The translations under genes and the position numbers were made by a program. Shown piece after piece: positions 53,996-63,884 of a DNA stretch of 64,000 bases (position 1 is the stretch's first letter; each line of letters opens with the position of its first letter). Source of the stretch: Fluctibacter corallii. Lineage in GTDB: Bacteria; Pseudomonadota; Gammaproteobacteria; Enterobacterales; Alteromonadaceae. A model generated the notes under the pieces. It did not search any database and had not been told where the DNA came from. It saw nothing but the letters and a program-made list of their open reading frames with translations. The stretch is taken from the NCBI RefSeq assembly GCF_025751585.1, contig NZ_JAOWKX010000002.1:527662-591661 (forward strand). The letters run 5' to 3'.

Positions 53996-54772
53996 TTAGC
54001 CAGTGGCTTTTGCGAGTGAAAATAGCGTATAGAAGTTTTTGGTTGTAATGCTTGCTAATTCCTCTACCGACACACCCTTTAATTCTGCGATAAACTCAGC
54101 GACTTCACGAACATAACCGGGCTGATTCTGCTTGCCTCGATAAGGCACAGGTGCCAACCAAGGTGAGTCGGTTTCTATTAATAGACGCTCAAGTGGAATT
54201 TTTCTCACAACGTCCTGTAACTCTGTTGCGGTTTTAAAGGTAACAATACCAGAAATAGAAATGTAAAAACCTAATTCAATCGCTTGCTCTGCCATTTCCC
54301 AAGACTCAGTAAAGCAATGTAAAACACCCTTAGTATTGTTGTCTAAGTATTTATTAAGCAACGCAATGGTATCTTCACGTGCGTCACGCGTGTGGATAAT
54401 TAGTGGCTTTTCAAGTTGATTCGCGACTTTAATGTGGTCGATAAAAGACTGAATCTGCACCTCTTTCGTGTCGTTGCTATAGAAATAATCCAATCCTGTT
54501 TCGCCTATCGCTACGACGTTTTCGGCACTGGCCATCTCTAATAGCGCCTCGTAGGAAGCGGCATCTTCTTGATGTAGCGGGTGCACGCCACATGAAATGC
54601 TCACATCTGGAATATCACTAACAGCCTTTGCCATCGCAGGAAAATCCTTGAGCGAAACAGAAACACAAAGAAAATGCTCTACCCCTCGCTGTCTGGCGAA
54701 GTGGAGTGTTTCACGCAATTGCTCAGGTGTTTGGTCTAGGCGATCTAAGTGGCAATGGGAATCAACTAGCAA
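53996..54772 (-). CDS. tatD: TatD-family metal-dependent hydrolase (YcfH-like)
   Basis: A 258-residue TatD nuclease-type hydrolase. Metal ligands are in MLVDSHCHLD (H6, H8), GETGLDYFY, PLIIHTRDA, VLHCFTES and LIETDSPWLAPVPYRGKQNQP. TatD proteins act as DNases or RNases in quality control; the exact substrate of this paralogue is uncertain. The start is TTG at 54772 with AGGAGA six bases upstream. It ends the fab-holB leftward block, 13 bases after holB. No pilZ gene lies between holB and tatD. Confidence 0.93.
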   Translation of the reverse strand: MLVDSHCHLDRLDQTPEQLRETLHFARQRGVEHFLCVSVSLKDFPAMAKAVSDIPDVSISCGVHPLHQEDAASYEALLEMASAENVVAIGETGLDYFYSNDTKEVQIQSFIDHIKVANQLEKPLIIHTRDAREDTIALLNKYLDNNTKGVLHCFTESWEMAEQAIELGFYISISGIVTFKTATELQDVVRKIPLERLLIETDSPWLAPVPYRGKQNQPGYVREVAEFIAELKGVSVEELASITTKNFYTLFSLAKATG

Positions 54773-54785
54773 GTTGCTCTCCTAT

Positions 54786-55673
54786 TCATAAATTAACGGT
54801 TTCAAGTATTCTAAACAGGCTAACCAACTGAAGTTGTTTGTTTACACCTGTTTGATTTAAGCGTTCAAAAAGCTGACGACAAGCATGGTAAGAGTCAAGT
54901 ATTTGCATAGATGGCGACTGGGCAGCATTAATTTTACATAAATGTAATGCCCATGTTGCACAGGCTATCGCATGTGTCTCCCATTTCTGAGCCATTGCGA
55001 CACTGCTCATTTTCCCTTGCTTAAAAGCAGTAATATCCTGAATAAACTTATCGTAGGAACACTCTGGCTCCGACAACGCCTGTAAAACTCGCTCGGGGAT
55101 ACAATGGTAAGCATCAAGCAATGAATCTGGTGTATTCTCGTATCCTTCAACACTTAACCATGCGTTAAGCTCTGATTTTTGAGGGGTGGGCACACTGTGC
55201 TTTTCACATCGACTGGCGATCGTGGGAAGCAGCGAATTCACTTTTTCCGTCAGCAATATTAAATAGGTGTTGTCTGTGGGCTCTTCAAGGGTTTTAAGCA
55301 GCGCATTTGCAGCAGACTCAGTCATACTGTGTGCATCATACATTACCATGACTTTAGCACCTGATAACTGCGATGTACCCGACAGCTTATTAGAGACCTC
55401 TCTGATTGCATCCACACCAATGGACTTCTCAGGAATAACCTTTAAATAATCAGGGTGAGATCCAGACGCCAGTAGCAAACAGGATTTGCAGGTGCCACAT
55501 GCCCCTTCGATACCTGTATTGGAACACAATAATGATGCCGCTAATTGTTCCGCGAGTTCCTCAGAAAAAACACCCCTTTCACCACTTAGCACAATACCGT
55601 GATGCAACGTGTTATTTAACACACGTTCATTAAGCGCGTTAAAGGGCGTGTTGAGCCACGATTTTAGCATCAT
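54786..55673 (-). CDS. holB: DNA polymerase III subunit delta-prime
   Basis: Clamp-loader subunit. The 295-residue protein has [23 protein letters not shown], a degenerate P-loop as expected for delta-prime, and the zinc module [52 protein letters not shown] and [20 protein letters not shown] (the SRC motif) follow. The start overlaps the tmk stop by four bases in ATGATG. Confidence 0.94.
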   Translation of the reverse strand: MMLKSWLNTPFNALNERVLNNTLHHGIVLSGERGVFSEELAEQLAASLLCSNTGIEGACGTCKSCLLLASGSHPDYLKVIPEKSIGVDAIREVSNKLSGTSQLSGAKVMVMYDAHSMTESAANALLKTLEEPTDNTYLILLTEKVNSLLPTIASRCEKHSVPTPQKSELNAWLSVEGYENTPDSLLDAYHCIPERVLQALSEPECSYDKFIQDITAFKQGKMSSVAMAQKWETHAIACATWALHLCKINAAQSPSMQILDSYHACRQLFERLNQTGVNKQLQLVSLFRILETVNL

Positions 55674-56299
55674 ACGTGGCTCTGTAAGTAGCGCGTTATC
55701 GCTTCAGAGATATCTGCATGTACCTTTTCCATCGGCTGAGATGCATCAATGGTCACGATACTGCTATCATGCATGGCGAGATCTAAATAACGTTGACGTG
55801 TTCTTTCGAAAAATGCCAAACCCGCACGTTCAATTCTGTCAAGTTCACCTCGCCCTCTCGCACGTTCTAGCCCCAATTCAGGTGCAATATCTAAATACAG
55901 CGTTAAATCAGGCTTAAAGCCCTTAAGAGTAATTTCTTGCAAAGGCTTAAGAATCGTATCGGGTATTTCTCTACCACCACCTTGGTAGGCTTGTGAAGAG
56001 AGATCGTGTCTGTCTCCCACTACCCAAGCCCCTTCATTTAACGCAGGTTTTATGACATTTTCAACTAATTGCACTCGTGAAGCGTACATAAGGAGCAGTT
56101 CGGCTTCTACGGTTACGTTTTCTGTCGCCCAATCCCCCTTCACGCACTCTCGAATGGCTTCTGCCATAGGCGTACCGCCGGGCTCTCGTGTATTTACCAC
56201 GTCTATGCCCTGTGCTTGGATTAATGTGTTAATCAAATTGAGCGCGCTACTTTTACCTGCGCCCTCTAACCCTTCGACAACAACAAATTTACCCTTCAT
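55670..56299 (-). CDS. tmk: Thymidylate kinase
   Basis: Phosphorylates dTMP to dTDP. The 209-residue kinase has the P-loop [15 protein letters not shown] (residues 8-22), the DR-x motif region [32 protein letters not shown], and a LID sequence [13 protein letters not shown] of the E. coli type. It is 16 bases after mltG and overlaps holB. Confidence 0.96.
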   Translation of the reverse strand: MKGKFVVVEGLEGAGKSSALNLINTLIQAQGIDVVNTREPGGTPMAEAIRECVKGDWATENVTVEAELLLMYASRVQLVENVIKPALNEGAWVVGDRHDLSSQAYQGGGREIPDTILKPLQEITLKGFKPDLTLYLDIAPELGLERARGRGELDRIERAGLAFFERTRQRYLDLAMHDSSIVTIDASQPMEKVHADISEAITRYLQSHV

Positions 56300-56315
56300 C
56301 TATCTATACTACTCT

Positions 56316-57335
56316 TTACTTTTTTAACTGATACTTTCTGACCGCTTGGTTATGCTCATCAAGGGTTTCAGAAAAATGATGGCTACCATCCCCTTTAGAC
56401 ACAAAATATAACGCGTCTGTAACATCTGGATGCATTACGGCATCTATCGCCGCATGCCCAACCATTGATATCGGCGTGGGCGGTAGCCCTTTAATAACAT
56501 ACGTGTTATACGGTGTTGGTGTACGCAAATGCTTTCGGGTAATATTACCATCGAATGCTTCACCAATGCCGTAAATGACTGTGGGATCCGTTTGAAGGCG
56601 CATCTTTTTCTCCAAGCGGTTCATGAAAACGCCTGCTACTAGCGGCCTTTCGTAAGCAACGCCTGTTTCTTTTTCAACAATAGAAGCGAGGATTAGCGCC
56701 TCATATTCAGACTGAACTGGAAGCCCCGTTGCTCGATTGTCCCATGCGTGTGAGAGATAATCTATGAGCCTTTGGTGGGCTTGCTTTAGAAGTTGGCTAG
56801 CGCGTGTGCCACTCGTATATAGATAAGTATCAGGTAAGAATAGCCCCTCTAAATGCGCATAATCATGACTGTTTTGCTCAGACACCCAATGCAACAAGGC
56901 TTCAGTGCCCTCTTCACTTGAAATATCATCAACAATATAAGGGGTATTGGCAATAACGTTTTGCCATTGTCGCCAATTCAACCCTTCTACTAACGTGATT
57001 GAAAAGTGTTTGACGTTTCCCGTGGCAATGTCTGAAAACAAAGACAACAGTGGCATATTTGGCGACACTTCATACGTGCCTGTCTGCACATGCGTCAGTG
57101 GTGTATTAAGCTTAAAATAAATACGCCACGCCAACGTATTCTCAATCCAGCCTTTATCTTGAAATTGATATACCAGTTGTGTAACTGTTTGCCCCGATTC
57201 AACCACAAGAAGTTCAGGTGCTGAGATAGGCGCGCGCTGTTTAACCGCATTATTGATTGACCAAGCCGTGGCAATAATCACTAACATGCCGAGGGTGAAT
57301 AGCGCCCCCAATAATTTAATCAGCTTTCTTAACAT
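56316..57335 (-). CDS. mltG: Endolytic murein transglycosylase MltG
   Basis: Cleaves nascent peptidoglycan to end glycan strands. The 339-residue protein has one N-terminal membrane anchor (about 8-28) and a periplasmic YceG domain. The catalytic glutamate is in ILASIVEKETGVAYERPLVAGVFMNRLEKKMRLQTDPTVIYGIG, and TPYNTYVIKGLPPTPISMVGHAAIDAV precedes the FVSKGDGSHHFSETLDEHNQAV tail. I chose ATG 57335, which overlaps the pabC stop by seven bases; an upstream ATG at 57374 lies inside pabC. Confidence 0.95.
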   Translation of the reverse strand: MLRKLIKLLGALFTLGMLVIIATAWSINNAVKQRAPISAPELLVVESGQTVTQLVYQFQDKGWIENTLAWRIYFKLNTPLTHVQTGTYEVSPNMPLLSLFSDIATGNVKHFSITLVEGLNWRQWQNVIANTPYIVDDISSEEGTEALLHWVSEQNSHDYAHLEGLFLPDTYLYTSGTRASQLLKQAHQRLIDYLSHAWDNRATGLPVQSEYEALILASIVEKETGVAYERPLVAGVFMNRLEKKMRLQTDPTVIYGIGEAFDGNITRKHLRTPTPYNTYVIKGLPPTPISMVGHAAIDAVMHPDVTDALYFVSKGDGSHHFSETLDEHNQAVRKYQLKK

Positions 57336-58141
57336 GTTAGCAGCTCCTGATGCATGCCCTGAGTTTCTGGGCAAATTTCCATATTATGGGTCCAAGATTG
57401 GGTTTTAATTTTCACTATAGGAATAATCCCCATCACAGAGTTACAGCAAAATGCGGCTTCCGCGTGCTGCACTTCGTCAATCAACGATTGAGTTTCGGAA
57501 ATTGGAATGTGCCGTTGCGAAAAGCGATGAATAATTTGTTTGCGCATAATACCTTGAATACCCGCCTGCTGTAATGAGGGTGTATACCAAGCACCGTCAG
57601 TCTTCCAAAAGATATTTGACGCCGAACACTCAACCACAAAATTATTTACATCTAGCACGATATCATCGTTTACGTCATCATGTGACTGATGTAATTTCAC
57701 CATTACTTGCTCTAAGCGATTAAGGTGTTTAATGCCCGCCAACGCCGGTTGAATTCCTAGTTTAAACCCCGAAACGCCGACCGCTATTCCTGTTTTACGC
57801 CATGTTTCGTATTGAGACGGGTACGCATGGCGGCTAATAAAAATATGCGGTTCTGTATGTTGATCGGGTGCATATCCCCTGCCACCGTCACCTCGGGTTA
57901 TGACTACTTTAAGAACATATGCATTGTCACACGATGTTATGTTCTCTTTAATCGCTGTAAATATTCTATTTTTTATATGGATTTCATTAATGTGTTTGAT
58001 CTGAAGCGCGCTGCATGCATGCATTAGTCTTGCGATGTGGTCTTGTAGAAAACAAACGTTATTTTTTAATACAAGCATGGTGGTGAAACAGCCATCACCA
58101 TAATTGAAGCCTCTATTATTTAAAAATTGTTCTTGTTCCAT
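57329..58141 (-). CDS. pabC: Aminodeoxychorismate lyase
   Basis: PLP enzyme that releases pyruvate from 4-amino-4-deoxychorismate to give 4-aminobenzoate for folate. The 270-residue fold-type IV protein has NYGDGCFTTMLV, the PLP lysine in VLKVVITRGDGGRGYAPD, and NRLEQVMVK, plus a C-terminal SVMGIIPI that matches the class. It follows fabF after a terminator and overlaps mltG. Confidence 0.93.
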   Translation of the reverse strand: MEQEQFLNNRGFNYGDGCFTTMLVLKNNVCFLQDHIARLMHACSALQIKHINEIHIKNRIFTAIKENITSCDNAYVLKVVITRGDGGRGYAPDQHTEPHIFISRHAYPSQYETWRKTGIAVGVSGFKLGIQPALAGIKHLNRLEQVMVKLHQSHDDVNDDIVLDVNNFVVECSASNIFWKTDGAWYTPSLQQAGIQGIMRKQIIHRFSQRHIPISETQSLIDEVQHAEAAFCCNSVMGIIPIVKIKTQSWTHNMEICPETQGMHQELLTC

Positions 58142-58159
58142 TCACACCACATCACTCAT

Positions 58160-58189
58160 AAAAAAAGCCTGTCACAGACAGGCTTTTTT
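58160..58189 (-). terminator. Terminator between fabF and pabC
   Basis: AAAAAAGCCTGTC and GACAGGCTTTTTT form a perfect 13-base-pair stem with loop ACA. It is about 20 bases after the fabF stop and likely ends most transcripts from acpP-fabF. Confidence 0.88.
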
Positions 58190-58210
58190 GTATTATGTCT
58201 GGTTAACAGT

Positions 58211-59449
58211 TTACATCTTACTAAAAATAAGAGAACCGTTAGTACCGCCAAACCCAAATGAATTACAAATCGCATGCTTCAGCGTTGATTTACGCGCTTC
58301 ATTTGGAATGAAATCTAAATCACACCCTTCACCTGGATTATCCAGATTAATGGTAGGCGGTGCAACTTGATCCCGCAAAGCGAGTATGGTGAATATTGCT
58401 TCTACTGAGCCCGCTGCGCCTAGTAAATGACCAGTCATAGACTTGGTAGAGCTGACCAATACTGAGTTTGCATGCTCACCGAAAATAGATTTCACTGCAT
58501 TAACTTCTGCAATATCACCTGCTGGCGTACTAGTACCATGGGCATTGATATAGCCAATATCAGACTCTGCAATACCAGAGTCATTTAGCGCATTTCGCAT
58601 TGCCGCTGCAGCACCTTCACCGTTATCAGGTGGCGAAGTCATATGGTATGCGTCGCCACTCATGCCAAAACCAGTCAGTTCAGCGTAAATTTTAGCGCCG
58701 CGTGCTTTTGCGTGTTCGTACTCTTCAAGTACAACAATGCCAGCACCTTCACCCATAACAAAACCGTCACGGTCTTTATCCCATGGACGGCTTGCCTGTT
58801 CTGGCGCATCATTTCGGGTCGACAGTGCGCGCGCTGCGCCAAAGCCTCCCATACCCAACGGGGTAATAGAAGATTCAGCCCCGCCGGCAATCATGACGTC
58901 GGCATCACCATATGCGATGGTACGTGCTGAAATACCAATATTGTGAACACCCGTGGTACAGGCAGTTACAATATTTAAATTTGGCCCTTTGAATCCTTCC
59001 ATAATGGAAAGAAAACCAGAGATCATATTGGTGATCGTAGAAGGAACAAAGAAAGGTGATACCTTTCGTGGGCCGCCTGCCAACAGCTTTTTGTGGTTTT
59101 CTTCAATAAGGCCTAAGCCGCCGATACCCGAACCAATAGCAGCACCAATTCGGTGGGCATTGGATTCGTTAATTTCCAACCCGGAATCTTGCAAGGCTTG
59201 TTTACCTGCTGCAATTCCAAATTGGATAAATTTATCCATTTTTTTGGTGTCTTTTTTAGGAATGTATTTTTCGACATCAAAATCTTTTACTTCACCGGCA
59301 AACTGTGTGCCGTATTCCGTAGCATCCATGCACGTAATTGGGCCTATGCCACTCTTACCCGCAAGAATTGCTTTCCAGGTAGATTCAACGTCATTACCCA
59401 AAGGTGACAACATGCCAAGACCGGTTACTACCACGCGACGTTTTGACAC
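58211..59449 (-). CDS. fabF: 3-oxoacyl-ACP synthase II (KAS II)
   Basis: Elongates acyl-ACP with malonyl-ACP, including the palmitoleate-to-vaccenate step. The 412-residue chain has the catalytic cysteine in [14 protein letters not shown], the first histidine in [12 protein letters not shown], and lysine plus the second histidine in [29 protein letters not shown] closes it. The start is GTG at 59449: GGAGG lies five bases upstream and [18 protein letters not shown] is the family start. An in-frame ATG 42 bases earlier would add a non-family N-terminus. Confidence 0.96.
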   Translation of the reverse strand: MSKRRVVVTGLGMLSPLGNDVESTWKAILAGKSGIGPITCMDATEYGTQFAGEVKDFDVEKYIPKKDTKKMDKFIQFGIAAGKQALQDSGLEINESNAHRIGAAIGSGIGGLGLIEENHKKLLAGGPRKVSPFFVPSTITNMISGFLSIMEGFKGPNLNIVTACTTGVHNIGISARTIAYGDADVMIAGGAESSITPLGMGGFGAARALSTRNDAPEQASRPWDKDRDGFVMGEGAGIVVLEEYEHAKARGAKIYAELTGFGMSGDAYHMTSPPDNGEGAAAAMRNALNDSGIAESDIGYINAHGTSTPAGDIAEVNAVKSIFGEHANSVLVSSTKSMTGHLLGAAGSVEAIFTILALRDQVAPPTINLDNPGEGCDLDFIPNEARKSTLKHAICNSFGFGGTNGSLIFSKM

Positions 59450-59490
59450 TATGGCCTCCGCAATAGAAAAGAAATTATAGATAGATAGCA

Positions 59491-59515
59491 AAACGGCTCA
59501 GGAAGAGCCGTTTGG
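59491..59515 (-). terminator. Hairpin/attenuator between acpP and fabF
   Basis: AAACGGCTC and GAGCCGTTT form a nine-base-pair stem with a five-base loop, but only TT then GC follows. It may partly end the abundant acpP transcript and lower fabF expression. Confidence 0.65.
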
Positions 59516-59524
59516 TGTATACAA

Positions 59525-59764
59525 TTACGCGTCTTTATTTGCGTTAATGTAGTCAATTGCAGATTGAACAGTTGTGATTTTCTCAGCTTCTTCATCTGGA
59601 ATCTCTGTGTCGAATTCCTCTTCAAGAGCCATAACGAGTTCTACTGTATCAAGTGAATCAGCACCCAAATCATCTACAAAAGACGCTTCTGCTTTTACTT
59701 CTTCTTCTTTAACGCCTAGTTGCTCTACAATGATTTTCGTTACGCGTTCTTCGATGTTACTCAT
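59525..59764 (-). CDS. acpP: Acyl carrier protein
   Basis: The 79-residue, very acidic ACP carries fatty acyl chains on a phosphopantetheine attached to S37 in [21 protein letters not shown]. The N-terminal [17 protein letters not shown] and C-terminal [13 protein letters not shown] are canonical. It has a 230-base upstream region and its own flanking hairpins, in line with separate high-level transcription inside the fab cluster. Confidence 0.98.
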   Translation of the reverse strand: MSNIEERVTKIIVEQLGVKEEEVKAEASFVDDLGADSLDTVELVMALEEEFDTEIPDEEAEKITTVQSAIDYINANKDA

Positions 59765-59979
59765 AATTCTAGTTTTCCCTATAAGTCGCTAGATATAAAT
59801 TTGCGTGTAGTGTATTCACCAAGCCCATGCCATGCAAGCAAGACATGTAAGTTTTTGCCTGGTCAAACCACCGATTTTTCAAATATTAATCAACATGAAG
59901 CCTATATTCAAGAAATTGAAAATAGCCCAGTTGACCGATAAGGTACAGTAAAAGATCACTATACCAAAAAATTAATTGT

Positions 59980-59999
59980 AAAAGCTGATGTCGATCAGC
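59980..59999 (-). terminator. Terminator overlapping the fabG stop codon
   Basis: GCTGAT and ATCAGC pair around CGAC, followed by TTTT on the leftward strand. The fabG TGA stop is inside the first arm, so terminating or translating ribosomes would affect its folding. Confidence 0.55.
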
Positions 60000-60732
60000 C
60001 CATGTGCATGCCACCATTTACGTGGATAGTTTCCCCTGTAATATAGGCCGCGCTATCGCTCACTAAGAAAGCTACGGTAGCCGCAATTTCTTCTGGTTGC
60101 CCGAGCCTATTTGCGGGGATATCTTTGAAAATGGCTTCTTTTTGTTCGTCTGTTAAAGACTTTGTCATGTCAGTATCAATAAAGCCTGGTGCCACGACAT
60201 TGACGGTAATTCCGCGTGACGCGACTTCTCTTGCTAACGATTTGCTGAAACCAATCACGCCTGCTTTCGCTGCTGCATAGTTTGCTTGCCCCGGATTTCC
60301 AGTACTGCCTACTACCGAGCCAACACTGACAATGCGTCCCGCTCGCTTTTTCATCATGGCACGCATGACCGCCTTGCTCAGCTTAAATATTGGCGTCAAA
60401 TTCGTATTGATGATATCTGACCACTCGTCGTCTTTCATGCGCATTAGCAGATTATCACGGGTGATACCTGCATTATTTACTAGAATATCTATGTCACCAA
60501 ATTCATTTTTTATTGACTGCAATAGTTCGTCTATTGATTCGTCACTGGTGACATTGAGTACGTAGCCTTTACCCTTACCAGACAGATAATCTGAAATGCT
60601 ATTCGCCCCGTTTTCAGACGTTGCTGTGCCAATTACTGTCGCACCGTCTTCTACGAGTTTTTCTGCGATTGCTCTACCAATGCCACGACTTGCACCCGTT
60701 ACCAGTGCAATTTTTCCATCTAAATTTGCCAT
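59995..60732 (-). CDS. fabG: 3-oxoacyl-ACP reductase
   Basis: NADPH-dependent reduction of 3-oxoacyl-ACP in fatty-acid elongation. The 245-residue SDR protein has LVTGASRGIGRAIA, NNAGITRDNLLMRM, the catalytic serine in VSVGSVVGSTGNPGQANYAAAKAGV with the Y-x-x-x-K pair, and the C-terminal YITGETIHVNGGMHMG. It lies 14 bases after fabD. Confidence 0.97.
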   Translation of the reverse strand: MANLDGKIALVTGASRGIGRAIAEKLVEDGATVIGTATSENGANSISDYLSGKGKGYVLNVTSDESIDELLQSIKNEFGDIDILVNNAGITRDNLLMRMKDDEWSDIINTNLTPIFKLSKAVMRAMMKKRAGRIVSVGSVVGSTGNPGQANYAAAKAGVIGFSKSLAREVASRGITVNVVAPGFIDTDMTKSLTDEQKEAIFKDIPANRLGQPEEIAATVAFLVSDSAAYITGETIHVNGGMHMG

Positions 60733-60746
60733 TTATAATTCCGTCA

Positions 60747-61667
60747 TTAACCTAAGTCTGAGGGTTGATTGATTGCTTTTGCGTCAATAGATTTATTGAT
60801 GCGTTTTGCAAGGCCAGTTAATACTTTTCCTGGACCAATTTCCCACATTTCAGTCACACCTTGTTCCGCAAGGCTCTGTACCGTTTCCGTCCATCTAACT
60901 GGGCTGTACAGCTGCCTAACAAGGGCGTCTTTTATATCTTCTTGAGATGACAACGCCATGACATCTACGTTATTGATCACCGGAATAGTCGGCGTAGCAA
61001 ACGTCAATGCGTTTAATCTTTGTGCAAGTTTGTCAGCCGCAGGTTGCATTAACGCACAATGAGAGGGAGCGCTGACAGAAAGCGGTAACGCGCGCTTCGC
61101 CCCTGCCTCTTTACATTGCTCAGCTGCGCGTTGAGACGCATTTGCCGTTCCTGCAATCACGACTTGACCTGGCGAGTTATAGTTTACAGCCGATACAACC
61201 TCTCCGAGTTCTGCTTCTACATTCGCACAAATCTCGCGAATCTTGTCGTCATCAAGTCCGATGATTGCATACATACCGCCTTCGCCAGAAGGTACAGCTT
61301 CTTGCATGAATTGGCCGCGTGCTTCAACCAGCGAAATGGCGTCTTTAAATTCGATAACACCAGCGCATACTAGCGCGGAATATTCGCCTAAGCTGTGTCC
61401 AGCCAGATAGTCAGGTGTGTCGACGCCTTTTTCTTGCAGCACCCGCCACACTGCAACACTTGCAGCAAGTAATGCCGGTTGCGTAATATGCGTTTGATTC
61501 AGTTTACCGTCTTCGTCTGTTTGAATCAGTTCCCACAAGTCATAGCCTAAAACCTCAGAGGCTTCTTTAAAGGTGTCTTTTACCTGTGGATGATCTTCAG
61601 CCAGCTCACTAAGCATGCCGACAGATTGCGAACCCTGTCCGGGAAACACAAATGCCTTTTTAGTCAT
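60747..61667 (-). CDS. fabD: Malonyl-CoA:ACP transacylase
   Basis: Transfers malonyl from CoA to ACP. The 306-residue protein has FVFPGQGSQSVGML, the nucleophile S92 in LAGHSLGEYSALV, the arginine-containing LVEARGQFMQEAVP, and the catalytic histidine in SVSAPSHCALM. It starts 16 bases after fabH. Confidence 0.97.
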   Translation of the reverse strand: MTKKAFVFPGQGSQSVGMLSELAEDHPQVKDTFKEASEVLGYDLWELIQTDEDGKLNQTHITQPALLAASVAVWRVLQEKGVDTPDYLAGHSLGEYSALVCAGVIEFKDAISLVEARGQFMQEAVPSGEGGMYAIIGLDDDKIREICANVEAELGEVVSAVNYNSPGQVVIAGTANASQRAAEQCKEAGAKRALPLSVSAPSHCALMQPAADKLAQRLNALTFATPTIPVINNVDVMALSSQEDIKDALVRQLYSPVRWTETVQSLAEQGVTEMWEIGPGKVLTGLAKRINKSIDAKAINQPSDLG

Positions 61668-61683
61668 AATTGTTCACTTATTC

Positions 61684-62643
61684 TTAATATTTTACGAGCG
61701 CAGATGCCCAGGCAAAGCCGCCACCAAATGCTTCTAGAAGGAGATTTTGTCCACGCTGAATACGTCCATCTCGAATGGCCGTATCCAACGCAGTCGGGAC
61801 TGTCGCGGCAGAGGTGTTACCATATTTGTCTAGGGTAAGCACAACCTGATCTAACGACATATCCAGCTTTTTGGCGGTCGCTTTGATAATTCTAAAGTTT
61901 GCTTGATGTGGTACAAGCCAATCCAAATCAGCTTTTGACATTCCATTGGCTTCAAGTGTTTGCTCGACAACTTCGCTTAGCTTAGTCACGGCCACTTTGA
62001 AGACTTCGTTTCCTTTCATTACGCCCCAATTGTCATGAACAGAGGCCTCTTCACCACGGGTCGGATTACCCACGTAAAGCAGGTCACCATAAGATCCCGC
62101 CGCATGAATATGTGTTGAAAGTATACCAGGCTCTTCACTGGCTTCGATTACCACGGCGCCTGCGGCGTCTCCAAATAAAATCACCATTGTGCGATCTTTT
62201 GGGTCAACCAAACGTGATAGGCAATCTGTGCCCACCACCAAAATGCGCTTAGCCATGCCCGATTTAATATATTGATCAGCAACGCTTAAGGCATAGCAAA
62301 AACCCGCACATGCTGCGGCTACATCAAAAGCAGGAATGCCATCTATGTCGAGTTCTTTTTGAATTTCACATGCTGTGCTTGGTAGTGCATATCGTCCACT
62401 TGTGGTGGCACACACAATCATGTCTATATCTTTTTTATCTAATCCTGCCGCTTCGATTGCTTTAAGGCTCGCTTGCGTGCCCATTGTAGCAGCCGTTTCA
62501 TCGGCACCAATAATACGTCTTTCTTTAATGCCTGTTCTGTCGGTTATCCACTCGTCGGAAGTGTCTACCATGGTCGCAAGATCTGCGTTGGTACGAACTT
62601 CACTGGGATAATAGCTTCCAGTACCGATTATTTTTGAGTACAT
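61684..62643 (-). CDS. fabH: 3-oxoacyl-ACP synthase III (KAS III)
   Basis: Starts fatty-acid synthesis by condensing acetyl-CoA with malonyl-ACP. The 319-residue enzyme has catalytic C112 in [14 protein letters not shown], the histidine in [12 protein letters not shown] and the asparagine in [11 protein letters not shown]; the start is [19 protein letters not shown]. It begins three bases after plsX, so the two are coupled. Confidence 0.97.
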   Translation of the reverse strand: MYSKIIGTGSYYPSEVRTNADLATMVDTSDEWITDRTGIKERRIIGADETAATMGTQASLKAIEAAGLDKKDIDMIVCATTSGRYALPSTACEIQKELDIDGIPAFDVAAACAGFCYALSVADQYIKSGMAKRILVVGTDCLSRLVDPKDRTMVILFGDAAGAVVIEASEEPGILSTHIHAAGSYGDLLYVGNPTRGEEASVHDNWGVMKGNEVFKVAVTKLSEVVEQTLEANGMSKADLDWLVPHQANFRIIKATAKKLDMSLDQVVLTLDKYGNTSAATVPTALDTAIRDGRIQRGQNLLLEAFGGGFAWASALVKY

Positions 62644-62646
62644 GCC

Positions 62647-63675
62647 TTACGGTCGCTCCATTAGAACAGTTTCCATTTTTTCTTGAATTTTCTTTGGAAC
62701 CTGTCGATTTACTTCCTGCAAAGCTTCTTTAATCGCATAAAAAAATGCGTCTGACTTTGCGTTTCCATGGCTTTTCACCACAGTTCCGCGCAATCCTATC
62801 AGACTCGCGCCGTTGTACTGGTCGGGGTTCACCCTGTTATAAATCTTTTTGAACAAAGGAAGCGCAATTTTTGCCATAATTCGGGTCATTAAGTTCTTTT
62901 CTGATACGCGTTTCAACTCATTGACCACGAGTTTTCCCAAACCTTCAACAGACTTTAGTGCGATATTCCCGACAAAACCATCTGTCACGACCACATCAGT
63001 CACATCATTAAATATATCGTTTCCTTCGACAAAACCAATATAATTTAGCGAGGGCACATCAGACAATAGCTTTGAAGCATACCTAACGGTTTCATTCCCT
63101 TTTATTTGCTCTGACCCAACGTTAAGCAAGGCTACGCGTGGATTAGGATTGTCTGTCTCTTCTGCGGCCAATACCGATCCCATCACCGCAAATTGAAATA
63201 ATGTTTCAGCATCACAACTGACATTAGCACCAAGATCTAATAAAAACACTTTTTTATGTTGAGCTGTTGGAAGAGATGAAATCAGCGCAGGTCTGTCTAT
63301 ACCGGGTAGCGTTTTTAATACCATATATGACATGGCCATCAACGCACCGGTATTACCGGCACTCACGCAGCCGTTGGCTTTTTTGTCACGAACTAGCTCT
63401 AGCATACGGTACATAGATGAATTTCGTTTGGCCCGAAGCACTTTACTCGGCTTATCGTCCATCTCAACGGCTTGATCGCAGTGTTCTATACGGTAGTTAT
63501 CGGCGTGAATATCGTAACGAGAGAAATAGTTTTCTATGACCTGTTTATCGCCACAGAGAATAAATTGGATATCTGGATAGATGTGCAACGCATTTACGGT
63601 TGCAGGAAGGGTTATATGGGGGCCGTGATCGCCCCCCATAATATCTAACGCAATGGTTAGATGGCTCAAAATCAA
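62647..63675 (-). CDS. plsX: Phosphate acyltransferase PlsX
   Basis: Makes acyl-phosphate from acyl-ACP for phospholipid synthesis. The 342-residue protein has IALDIMGGDHGPHITLPA, VSAGNTGALMAMSYMVLKTLPGIDRPAL, LLDLGANVSCDAE, VVTDGFVGNIALKSVEG, and GASLIGLRGTVVKSHGNA. No ATG lies near the start; TTG at 63675 (AGGCGGG region upstream) or TTG at 63669 are the candidates, the latter giving a family-like SHLTIALD start. Confidence 0.93.
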   Translation of the reverse strand: MILSHLTIALDIMGGDHGPHITLPATVNALHIYPDIQFILCGDKQVIENYFSRYDIHADNYRIEHCDQAVEMDDKPSKVLRAKRNSSMYRMLELVRDKKANGCVSAGNTGALMAMSYMVLKTLPGIDRPALISSLPTAQHKKVFLLDLGANVSCDAETLFQFAVMGSVLAAEETDNPNPRVALLNVGSEQIKGNETVRYASKLLSDVPSLNYIGFVEGNDIFNDVTDVVVTDGFVGNIALKSVEGLGKLVVNELKRVSEKNLMTRIMAKIALPLFKKIYNRVNPDQYNGASLIGLRGTVVKSHGNAKSDAFFYAIKEALQEVNRQVPKKIQEKMETVLMERP

Positions 63676-63704
63676 GCCCGCCTATTCGAAGACGTATCTA
63701 CGAA

Positions 63705-63875
63705 TTAGCCAGCGATGACTTTTTTGCCTTTATAGTAACCGTCAGCAGTCACGTGATGACGACGATGCGTCTCACCTGAAGTTGAATCTACAGACAAAGT
63801 TGGGCCAGTTAGCGCGTCGTGTGAACGGCGCATGCCACGCTTTGAACGAGTTTTACGATTCTGTTGTACCGCCAT
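63705..63875 (-). CDS. rpmF: 50S ribosomal protein L32
   Basis: A 56-residue ribosomal protein: [49 protein letters not shown]. It is the usual zinc-free gammaproteobacterial form. It lies 9 bases after the yceD stop and 29 bases before plsX, the standard order. GGAGTAAGTA precedes the ATG. Confidence 0.97.
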   Translation of the reverse strand: MAVQQNRKTRSKRGMRRSHDALTGPTLSVDSTSGETHRRHHVTADGYYKGKKVIAG

Positions 63876-63884
63876 TACTTACTC

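Noticed and set aside
53996..55673. Expected pilZ gene between holB and tatD
   Set aside because: Only 13 bases separate holB from tatD, so no pilZ can be present here; its absence matches the E. coli order.
58953..59480. 175-codon rightward frame over the start of fabF
   Set aside because: Antisense to a strongly conserved KAS II coding sequence; length results from codon bias.
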